From the NCBI RefSeq assembly GCF_021191705.1, contig NZ_JAIWPU010000045.1:1-62378 (forward strand): DNA of 62,378 nucleotides. The letters run 5' to 3'. This document shows, piece by piece, positions 1-5,787 of this stretch; the stretch's first letter is position 1; every line of letters starts with the position of its first letter. This stretch comes from Proluteimonas flavola (lineage in GTDB: Bacteria; Pseudomonadota; Gammaproteobacteria; Xanthomonadales; Xanthomonadaceae). The position numbers were made by a program, and so were the translations under genes. The notes beneath the pieces were generated by a model. It searched no databases and had not been told where the DNA came from. It saw only the letters and a program-made list of their open reading frames with translations.

Positions 1-97
1 CCGGCTCCAGTTCGATCACCAGCCAGCGCTGCTCTGCGCGCGGTTCATGGCGCCACGTCCGGACCCGGTACCCCTCCCAGCCGCCCAGCCGGGACAT
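1..97 (-). CDS. ISL3-like transposase, N-terminal fragment (runs off the left edge)
   Basis: Reading the minus strand from an ATG at 97 (an in-frame GTG lies at 115) gives about 32 residues beginning MSRLGGWEGYRVRTW, which resembles the start of ISL3-family transposases; the rest is outside the window. About 90 bases upstream, the minus strand reads GGTTCTTCGCCCAAC (around 184-198), a plausible insertion-sequence terminus because ISL3 ends begin with GG and are T-rich. No target duplication can be confirmed because only one end is visible. Family assignment is from memory of the N-terminal pattern and is moderate. Confidence 0.45.
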   Translation of the reverse strand, partial: MSRLGGWEGYRVRTWRHEPRAEQRWLVIELEP

Positions 98-290
98 ACA
101 ATCCTGCTCGGCCACGGCCGACCTTCAGTTTGTTGCCTAGAGAACAGCAAGTCTGACCGGTCGGTCGTGTGCCTCTCCACTCAGTTGGGCGAAGAACCTT
201 TTTTTGCCTCGTAAAGCCAATGCGGAAACGCGGGGATTCGATTTGCGCCAGACATCGGGGCCATCACCTCGCCATTCTGGCGACATGTTC

Positions 291-356
291 GCTGGCGTTG
301 CCGGCGGCATGCCCAGGCAGTCGAGACCTCAGAGACTGCGGAGCGGTCATCCCGCT
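291..356 (+). promoter_or_regulatory. Three-hairpin leader RNA element, copy 1
   Basis: Stem 1 pairs 291-296 (GCTGGC) with 300-305 (GCCGGC). An 11-base linker GGCATGCCCAG follows. Stem 2 pairs 317-322 (GCAGTC) with 334-339 (GACTGC) around an 11-base loop. Stem 3 pairs 342-346 with 352-356. The same layout recurs at 1916 and 28966 with different but paired bases. It lies 172 bases before the start codon at 463, in its presumed 5' leader. Confidence 0.7.
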
Positions 357-406
357 TTGGTCGCCTTCGTCATCGGACAGCCAGTCCGTCCATTCCCAAA
401 CCCACA

Positions 407-439
407 AAGGGCTCTGCGCCCTTGCGGGGGGAGGCCCTT
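407..439 (+). promoter_or_regulatory. Alternative hairpins before the 463 gene
   Basis: AAGGGC at 407-412 can pair with GCCCTT at 418-423 or with a second GCCCTT at 434-439. The second option is followed by a T-rich run and the AGGAG ribosome binding site. Two mutually exclusive pairings of one arm suggest an attenuator-like switch; this is inference from sequence only. Confidence 0.4.
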
Positions 440-462
440 GTTTCTTTTACAGGAGCCTTCCC

Positions 463-1263
463 ATGGACCACTCCCTCATTCGCAACCAAATGCAGGCGCT
501 CGTCGCAGGCTACGTGCCGCGCAATGTTCGCAGGATCAAGTACCGCATCTACGATGCTCGCCCTCAGGTATCCGCCCTGGGCTTTCAGATCGATCCGCAG
601 CCCTTCGAAGGCACGATCATCGCCATCACTGACGACGCCATCGTGGTCCGGACGGGGCGCGCCGACTTCGCGGTGCTGGACCGACACCTGATCACCGCCA
701 CGCCCGAACAGGGTGCGAAGGTGCTGGTGACACCCTACGCCCGTCGTCGTTTCGACGGCGAGCGCGCCGACACGCCGGAAGTGCAGACCGAGTACACCTC
801 GGACGGCACACCTTATACGGTGAAGAGGATGATCCTCGGCAAGGCGCCGGCAAAGTTGCCGATCCCCGAGCCACGATGCCCCCAGCTTCGCGACCTCGTC
901 CAACAGCTGGAAGAACTGCCGGCACCCGACGGCTTTCGCCGCATCTCCCACATGCTGGTGGACGCCGGCGCCAGGGATGTCACGTGCGTCGATCCACTGC
1001 CGGGCGACATCATCAAGACGCCACCCGCGATCAGCTTCAACGTCGCGACGGAGAAGTTCAAAGGCCGGGTTACCGTCCTCTACGATCGCGGCGGCGATGT
1101 GTATGTCGTCGAACTCTATCGCGGGGTGGAACGGATCGAACGGGTAGATGACGTCTATTTCGATGATCTCGGACGGACGTTGGAACACCTGATCGACGAC
1201 GGCCGCTGGCGCCTGATCCAGGTGGACATCCTGTCGAAGGGCCGCAAGTCGACGCGGCACTGA
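463..1263 (+). CDS. ICE-conserved hypothetical protein (266 aa)
   Basis: I do not recognise a named family. The 266-residue protein is soluble, with no signal peptide or membrane span, and is mixed acidic/basic. The start is the ATG at 463 because AGGAG lies 7 bases upstream; longer reading frames that begin at 169 run through the structured leader and are unlikely to be translated. It heads the visible maintenance block of the element, ahead of the DUF3085 and DUF3577 genes, and has its own folded leader containing copy 1 of the three-hairpin element. A housekeeping role for the element (replication or stability) is a guess from position alone. Confidence 0.75.
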   Translation: MDHSLIRNQMQALVAGYVPRNVRRIKYRIYDARPQVSALGFQIDPQPFEGTIIAITDDAIVVRTGRADFAVLDRHLITATPEQGAKVLVTPYARRRFDGERADTPEVQTEYTSDGTPYTVKRMILGKAPAKLPIPEPRCPQLRDLVQQLEELPAPDGFRRISHMLVDAGARDVTCVDPLPGDIIKTPPAISFNVATEKFKGRVTVLYDRGGDVYVVELYRGVERIERVDDVYFDDLGRTLEHLIDDGRWRLIQVDILSKGRKSTRH

Positions 1264-1290
1264 TCCACTGCCGTGACCTTCTTTCGGCCC

Positions 1291-1386
1291 GATTCCCCGC
1301 CTGACGGGCGGGGAATCCCTCGACCTCAGGACGGCACGTGGGACGCACGCGGCGCGGGTCCGCCGCGTCCCACTGCTGCACGTCCT
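1291..1386 (+). promoter_or_regulatory. Folded leader of the DUF3085 gene
   Basis: A perfect 11-bp hairpin (1291-1301 with 1307-1317, loop TGACG) is followed by a nested structure: AGGACG 1328-1333 with CGTCCT 1381-1386, GTGGGACGC 1338-1346 with GCGTCCCAC 1365-1373, and GGCG 1351-1354 with CGCC 1361-1364. It ends about 33 bases before the start codon. I recall a published candidate RNA motif named after DUF3085 genes; this may be an instance, which a covariance-model search would settle. Confidence 0.65.
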
Positions 1387-1418
1387 CCATTACTCACGAG
1401 ACACGATGGAGATGAATC

Positions 1419-1781
1419 ATGTTGCGCTTCAAGGGCACGGAACTGCGCCTCGTGATCGCCGAGGCGATTGCCAACGACTGCCAGATCGTCCTTGCCAAGG
1501 ATGACGGCGTCTACTTTCTTGCAGAACAGGGTGAAGGTCTACCTGAAGGACGGCGGAAGCTGATTGCCTATGCGGTCGGCTGCAATCCTGGCGTCGATGC
1601 ATTCGACGACTGGTGGAACCTCGCGCGCGCCGAACTCGGTGGCGATGACTTCGCCGAGTACTTCGACCCGAAGGCCGAAGCGTTCGAGCAGGTCTTGAGC
1701 AGCGGGGACGATCTCGAACTCTCCGCGACACCGACGCACATCACACTTCAACCCATAAAACCGGCACGACCAACGCGCTGA
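1419..1781 (+). CDS. DUF3085 family protein
   Basis: The 120-residue acidic protein opens MLRFKGTELRLVIAEAIAND and carries the segments VYFLAE and AYAVGCNPG, matching my memory of the DUF3085 family found in conjugative elements of Proteobacteria. No function is established for the family. There is no signal peptide or membrane span, so it should be cytoplasmic. A strongly folded leader lies directly upstream and a good intrinsic terminator follows, so it appears to be expressed as a single-gene unit. The ATG at 1419 is chosen because the family begins there; the Shine-Dalgarno match (GGAGA) is close to it. Confidence 0.7.
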   Translation: MLRFKGTELRLVIAEAIANDCQIVLAKDDGVYFLAEQGEGLPEGRRKLIAYAVGCNPGVDAFDDWWNLARAELGGDDFAEYFDPKAEAFEQVLSSGDDLELSATPTHITLQPIKPARPTR

Positions 1782-1795
1782 CGTTCCCACCTTGT

Positions 1796-1822
1796 AGCCC
1801 CGGGTCCACCCGGGGGCTTTTT
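1796..1822 (+). terminator. Intrinsic terminator after the DUF3085 gene
   Basis: A nine-pair GC stem (1796-1804 with 1809-1818, one bulged G, loop TCCA) runs straight into TTTTT at 1818-1822. It begins 15 bases after the DUF3085 stop codon, separating that gene from the next leader. Confidence 0.75.
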
Positions 1823-1915
1823 CACGCATGCGCCGGACCGGAATGCGGGGCCGACCTATCGCCGATTGCCTGTGGCAAAGCGGCTTCGGGCCGGCGACGC
1901 TCACGCCCATGTCCT

Positions 1916-1984
1916 GCTGACGTGCGTCAGCGACATGCCCAGGTAGCCACGATCCTCAAGGCTACGGCGCGGTTCCGACCGCGT
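1916..1984 (+). promoter_or_regulatory. Three-hairpin leader RNA element, copy 2
   Basis: Stem 1 pairs GCTGAC 1916-1921 with GTCAGC 1926-1931. The linker is GACATGCCCAG. Stem 2 pairs GTAGCC 1943-1948 with GGCTAC 1960-1965 around an 11-base loop. Stem 3 pairs GCGCGG 1967-1972 with CCGCGT 1979-1984. It lies 215 bases before the DUF3577 start codon. Compared with copy 1, stem 2 changes on both strands while pairing is kept. Confidence 0.75.
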
Positions 1985-2056
1985 GGATCACCCAGTTCGC
2001 ACAGGCATCCAAGGCGAACGGCCATCGCTCTCGATGGTGATGCCACTTCCATCCGT

Positions 2057-2099
2057 AAACCCACGCGGGGGTTTCACACCTCCCGCCAGGGTCGGTGTG
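2057..2099 (+). promoter_or_regulatory. Paired hairpins before the DUF3577 gene
   Basis: AAACCC 2057-2062 pairs with GGGTTT 2069-2074, and immediately after it CACACC 2075-2080 pairs with GGTGTG 2094-2099. The second hairpin ends about 20 bases before the GGAG ribosome binding site at 2120-2123. Confidence 0.5.
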
Positions 2100-2130
2100 T
2101 CTCCGCAGCCTAGACCTATGGAGAACCACC

Positions 2131-2667
2131 ATGACCACTTCCAATGACACCAAGCTGAAGTACTACAATCTTCACACCACCGGCGTCGGCTACCTCAACC
2201 GCATCCGCGAGGTGAAGCCGAAGAACGGAGATCCTTTCCTCGCCTGCGAGATCGCCGCCCTCAGCGGCCGGAAAGACAAGGTCTCCTACGTGCGTTTCGA
2301 CACACGCGTGTCGGGCGCCGAGGCACAGCACCTCATCAGGCGCTGCGCCGACGCCGTCAAGGCGGAAAAGAAGGTCCTCATCTCCTTCCGTATCGGCGAC
2401 CTGTGGACCGACATCTTCACCTACGAGAAGGGGAAGCGTGCCGGCGAACAGGCGGTCAGCCTCAAGGCCCGTCTGCTGTTCATCGAGCTGATCAAGGTCG
2501 ACGGTGTCATCGTGTACAGGGCCGATCCCAAGCCGAACGGCCCGGAGCAGAACGACGCCGAGGACGTCGCCGAGTTCACCCCCTCGGACGAAGCGGCTCC
2601 CGAAGCACCCGAGCCCGCCGGCGAAACCGCAGTCGAGCCCGAACCGGCCTTGGCCGACGCGTTCTGA
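2131..2667 (+). CDS. STY4534-type ICE replication protein (DUF3577)
   Basis: The 178-residue protein contains LKYYNLHTTGVGYLNRIREV followed by PFLACEIAALSG, the hallmark opening of DUF3577 / STY4534 proteins. These are conserved in MPF-G elements and annotated as replication-related, with an OB-fold-like single-strand-binding character suggested in the family. The last 40 residues are a low-complexity acidic, proline- and alanine-rich tail, as in SSB-like proteins. The start at 2131 has GGAG seven bases upstream; an upstream in-frame ATG at 2095 lies inside the structured leader and is rejected. The leader holds copy 2 of the three-hairpin element. Confidence 0.85.
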   Translation: MTTSNDTKLKYYNLHTTGVGYLNRIREVKPKNGDPFLACEIAALSGRKDKVSYVRFDTRVSGAEAQHLIRRCADAVKAEKKVLISFRIGDLWTDIFTYEKGKRAGEQAVSLKARLLFIELIKVDGVIVYRADPKPNGPEQNDAEDVAEFTPSDEAAPEAPEPAGETAVEPEPALADAF

Positions 2668-2708
2668 TTCCTACGCCCCGGGTCCAGCCCCGATCCAACT
2701 AGTCCGTG

Positions 2709-2730
2709 CCGCCATCGCCTCCGGTGGCGG
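2709..2730 (+). promoter_or_regulatory. Leader hairpin before the DUF3275 gene
   Basis: CCGCCA 2709-2714 pairs with TGGCGG 2725-2730, followed after about 22 bases by the AGGAG ribosome binding site and the ATG at 2764. It fits the pattern of a hairpin ahead of each gene in this block. Confidence 0.45.
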
Positions 2731-2763
2731 TGCGGGCTGTGCATTTCTCATAGGAGCCCCTTC

Positions 2764-3366
2764 ATGATCACGTTACCAGGCCAGCTGTCCATTCGGACAA
2801 TCCACGGCAGGAACGGCGACTTCAACGTCGGCCGACTCGCCACCAACATCGGCGACTTCGTGGTGAAGAATGCCGAGCTCGATCAGTACGCCGAGGGCAA
2901 GTACGAAGGCGACTTTGCGATCGCAGAGATCCGCCCGTCGTCGTACAACGCCAATGGCCGCATGGTCATCGAAATCCGCGCTCTGCTCGGCGGGATGACC
3001 TTGTCCAACATCGACGCACTGAGCCGCGACGAAGCCAATCGGCTGAGTCCGCAGGAAGTCGATCCGATCGACGAGGAAGCGACGCTGCCGGCCAAGCCCG
3101 ATGCACAAGCGAAGGCGAAGCCTCGCAGTCCGCGTGACCCGCTGATCGACACCACGCCGTTCGGCAGAGAGCCCGCCGCCTCCCTGGAGGACCCGGCCGA
3201 TGCTGAAGACGCGGAACTCTTCGGCCCGCTGTGGCCGCTGGGCGAAATCGTCAAGCTGGATGCGACCGTCGACCGCCGTGTACTGCGTCAGCAGCGCGAC
3301 CGTCTCGGTGCCCTCGGCTACGAGTTCGAACCGCTCTCCCAGGACTGGCACCTAGCCAAGACCTGA
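2764..3366 (+). CDS. DUF3275 family protein
   Basis: The 200-residue protein begins MITLPGQLSIRTIHGRNGDF and continues with GRLATNIGDFVVKNAELDQY, which I recognise as the DUF3275 signature found in MPF-G conjugative elements. The N-terminal 80 residues look like a compact beta-rich domain. The middle (roughly residues 90-150) is charged and proline-rich, and a C-terminal segment (LDATVDRRVLRQQRDRLGALGYEF) is probably helical. No enzymatic function is known. It sits between the replication-type DUF3577 gene and a small gene 16 bases downstream, so a DNA-maintenance role is likely but unproven. AGGAG precedes the start by 9 bases. Confidence 0.8.
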   Translation: MITLPGQLSIRTIHGRNGDFNVGRLATNIGDFVVKNAELDQYAEGKYEGDFAIAEIRPSSYNANGRMVIEIRALLGGMTLSNIDALSRDEANRLSPQEVDPIDEEATLPAKPDAQAKAKPRSPRDPLIDTTPFGREPAASLEDPADAEDAELFGPLWPLGEIVKLDATVDRRVLRQQRDRLGALGYEFEPLSQDWHLAKT

Positions 3367-3382
3367 TCCTAGGTGGCGCGCA

Positions 3383-3643
3383 GTGGACACCATCCTCGCA
3401 TCGCTCCCGGAACCGCTTCTGTTTCTCGTCGAGGACTGCTTGTCCAACGACGAGGATTCCACTGATGAGGAACTGCTCGACTACTTCGTCTCCAACGGCC
3501 TGTGCGATGCGCAGGCGCGGCAGGCGCTGAGCTACCGGGAACAGTATCTCTTGAACATCTACCTCAACGACTTCACACCGATCCGCAATCCGGGCGAGAT
3601 CCTGCGTTTCGATCCGCACAGCTGCCAGTTCGAGCCGGACTGA
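3383..3643 (+). CDS. Small acidic ICE protein (86 aa), unknown
   Basis: An 86-residue, strongly acidic protein starting with GTG at 3383. AGGTGG at 3371-3376 is a good ribosome binding site and fixes the start. It follows the DUF3275 stop by only 16 bases and is the one gene of this block without a leader hairpin, so it is probably translated from the DUF3275 transcript. No motif is recognised; the sequence is rich in Asp, Glu and Leu and lacks a signal peptide. Conservation in related elements is what I would expect but cannot test here. Confidence 0.7.
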   Translation: MDTILASLPEPLLFLVEDCLSNDEDSTDEELLDYFVSNGLCDAQARQALSYREQYLLNIYLNDFTPIRNPGEILRFDPHSCQFEPD

Positions 3644-3660
3644 GCAGCCCTTCCTTCCAC

Positions 3661-3688
3661 CCCATGGGGCGGCATTCGCCCCGATGGG
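3661..3688 (+). promoter_or_regulatory. Leader hairpin before the 3722 gene
   Basis: CCCATGGGGCG at 3661-3671 pairs with CGCCCC-G-ATGGG at 3677-3688 (11 pairs, one bulged G, loop GCATT). It begins 17 bases after the previous stop codon and ends 33 bases before the next start. There is no T-run, so it is not an ordinary terminator. Confidence 0.55.
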
Positions 3689-3721
3689 CGGTGCCGTCCC
3701 GATTTGAACAAGGACGCCACC

Positions 3722-4378
3722 ATGACCGCCACCATCGCCTCCAGCCCGCTGTTCCGTATCGACGAATGCCCCGACCTCATGGCCGACGGCTGCGTCGGCG
3801 ACAGCGAAGGCAGCCTCGTCTTCCTCTCCGTTTGGGCGCGCGATACCGCTATCCAGGAGTTCCTCGCCCGTCTGACCCTCGGTCACGCCGAGCAAGGGCT
3901 GGACCGGTTCCACCTCATCACCGAACAGGGCGGCTCCGTCCCGGTCCTCGTCGGCAACGTCGATCGCCTGGAAAAGCGCCTCGCCCGTGCCTACCGGCGC
4001 ACGCTGTTCGGTTCGCTCACCCACCTGTGGGTATTCGACCGACGCTGCGTGCATCCGGACAAAGCCAATGCCAATGCCCTGGCCCTGCTGCCTCATGACG
4101 CCCACCACCGGCTCGACCGCCTGTGGTCGCTGGTGCGGGACACGTGCCCGTTGCCGCTGCTCGACCACTGGCGCGACACCGTGCTGGAGCTGCTGCAGTC
4201 GCAGCAGATGTTGTCCCGCCTGCCACTCGCCCTCGGGCCGCTAGAAGGCCACAGGCTGAGCCTGGACGTGCCAGCGCTCACCACGGCGTTGGGCGACCTG
4301 ATCCGCAACGGTGATCTCGCCGAGCAACCGGCTCCCATCCCGGCCACCGCCGAACCGCTGCTCGCAGCAGCGGCTTGA
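3722..4378 (+). CDS. ICE-conserved hypothetical protein (218 aa)
   Basis: No named domain is recognised. The 218-residue protein is soluble, leucine- and histidine-rich, with an N-terminal half of mixed structure and a helical second half (DHWRDTVLELLQSQQMLSRL). The start is the ATG at 3722, preceded by AAGGAC. It sits alone between two hairpin leaders, upstream of the methyltransferase gene. Related elements carry an uncharacterised gene at this position, which is known from gene order rather than from any experiment; I infer a role in element maintenance only from its neighbours. Confidence 0.7.
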   Translation: MTATIASSPLFRIDECPDLMADGCVGDSEGSLVFLSVWARDTAIQEFLARLTLGHAEQGLDRFHLITEQGGSVPVLVGNVDRLEKRLARAYRRTLFGSLTHLWVFDRRCVHPDKANANALALLPHDAHHRLDRLWSLVRDTCPLPLLDHWRDTVLELLQSQQMLSRLPLALGPLEGHRLSLDVPALTTALGDLIRNGDLAEQPAPIPATAEPLLAAAA

Positions 4379-4388
4379 GACATCCATC

Positions 4389-4415
4389 TCGGCCATGCGC
4401 ATCGCGCATGGCCGA
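4389..4415 (+). promoter_or_regulatory. Perfect 12-bp leader hairpin before the methyltransferase
   Basis: TCGGCCATGCGC (4389-4400) and GCGCATGGCCGA (4404-4415) form a perfect 12-bp stem with an ATC loop, starting 10 bases after the previous stop codon. AGGAG and the start at 4449 follow within 35 bases. Confidence 0.6.
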
Positions 4416-4448
4416 TCTCTTGCATCCACGCCACCCAGGAGACTTCCC

Positions 4449-5564
4449 ATGGCACTCATGTTCCCGCGGCTCGCCCGCAATTTCATCAAGAACGGGTACT
4501 TCCCCACGGACGAAGCCACCCTCGAACGCACACTCGCCGCACTGGCGCCCACCGACGGGCCGATGTGCATCCTCGATCCCTGCGCCGGTGAAGGCGTCGC
4601 CATCGCCGAAGCCGCCCATGCCCTCGGGCGCGGGCAGGTGCAGGCGTTCGCCGTCGAGTACGACGCCGAGCGCGCACGTCATGCCCGGCGACTGGTCGAC
4701 CGCTGTATTCACGGCGATCTGATGGACACGCTGATCAGCCGCCAAAGCTTCGGCCTGCTGTGGCTGAACCCGCCATACGGTGACCTGAGCAAGGACGCCG
4801 ATGGCAACATCGGCTACCAGGGCCAGGGTCGGGCGCGGCTGGAGAAGCTGTTCTATCAGCGCACGTTGCCACTGCTGCAGTACGGCGGCGTACTCGTGTT
4901 CATCGTGCCGTCCTACGTGCTGGATGCGGAGCTGGTCGGATGGCTGACGCGCCACTTCTCCGGCCTGCGCGTCTACCAGGCGGTGGACAAGCAGTTCCGG
5001 CAAGTCGTGATCTTCGGTCGTCGTGCGCGCCAGCGCGACCAGGTGTCGGACTCGGCCAAGGCCGCGCGCGGTCTGCTGATGCAGATCGGGCAAGGCGACG
5101 CCGAGGCCGAGGAGTTGCCGGTCGAATGGCCGCTGCTGCCCTACATCGTCCCCGCCACCCCGTCCGAGCCCGAGCCCGAGCACTTCTATCGCGTGACGAT
5201 GGAACCCGAGCAGTTCGCCGAAGAAGTCGGCCGCCTGCGGGGGCTCTGGCCCGCGCTCGACACGCATCTGGGTGCCGCACAGCAATCGTTGCGGCCGCCG
5301 GCGCGGGCCTTGTCGTCGTGGCACCTCGCCCTGGCGCTCGCCGCGGGCGCGATCTCGGGTGTGGTCACGTCCAAGGCCGGCCGCGTGCTGGCCGTGAAAG
5401 GCGATACCCACAAGGAGAAAGTCCTCCACACCGAGTACACCGAGCGCGACGACGGCACCGTGGCCGAGACGCGCATCCTCACCGACAAGTTCGTGCCGGT
5501 GATCCGTGCCTGGGACCTGACACCTGGTTCCGCGACGCGGGGTCAGGTGCTGACCATCCGCTGA
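4449..5564 (+). CDS. NPPY-motif DNA methyltransferase-like protein (DUF6094 type)
   Basis: The 371-residue protein has a class I SAM-dependent methyltransferase core: motif I ILDPCAGEGVAIAEAA near residues 40-55, and the catalytic motif NPPYGDLS near residue 109, typical of amino-methylating (adenine-N6 or cytosine-N4) enzymes. The C-terminal third (LLPYIVPATPSEPEPEHFYR onward) is a separate region seen in ICE-borne proteins of this type, which NCBI often labels DUF6094. Target and recognition sequence are unknown. It has no partner restriction gene, so it more likely marks or protects element DNA than restricts. The ATG at 4449 follows AGGAG by 7 bases. Confidence 0.75.
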   Translation: MALMFPRLARNFIKNGYFPTDEATLERTLAALAPTDGPMCILDPCAGEGVAIAEAAHALGRGQVQAFAVEYDAERARHARRLVDRCIHGDLMDTLISRQSFGLLWLNPPYGDLSKDADGNIGYQGQGRARLEKLFYQRTLPLLQYGGVLVFIVPSYVLDAELVGWLTRHFSGLRVYQAVDKQFRQVVIFGRRARQRDQVSDSAKAARGLLMQIGQGDAEAEELPVEWPLLPYIVPATPSEPEPEHFYRVTMEPEQFAEEVGRLRGLWPALDTHLGAAQQSLRPPARALSSWHLALALAAGAISGVVTSKAGRVLAVKGDTHKEKVLHTEYTERDDGTVAETRILTDKFVPVIRAWDLTPGSATRGQVLTIR

Positions 5565-5642
5565 TCGCGGCATGACCGGGGGCAGCTCACTGCCCTTCGT
5601 ATCAGGTCGCCTGACCTGACGCTCTGGATCGTCCCCGAACGG

Positions 5643-5772
5643 AACCGCAGCACCACCACGCTGCGGTTACCGACGGGGGCCTGATCCTGTTCCATCGATG
5701 GCTTCGAGCCGTCTCCTTCATCCCACCCCGGGGCATGTCATCGCCCCGCGGGGGAGGTGCATGCCCCTTTTT
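5643..5772 (+). promoter_or_regulatory. Multi-hairpin, attenuator-like leader of the helicase gene
   Basis: AACCGCAGC 5643-5651 pairs with GCTGCGGTT 5660-5668. Further on, CCCCGGGGC 5726-5734 can fold with 5743-5753. Alternatively GGGGCATG 5730-5737 pairs perfectly with CATGCCCC 5760-5767, which runs directly into TTTTT (5768-5772). The second form looks like an intrinsic terminator placed just ahead of the AGGAG at 5776-5780. The two forms share bases 5730-5734 and exclude one another. Confidence 0.55.
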
Positions 5773-5787
5773 CTTAGGAGCATCACC

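Noticed and set aside
169..462. Upstream extension of the 463 gene
   Set aside because: The frame runs through copy 1 of the structured element and an additional hairpin; AGGAG marks the ATG at 463.
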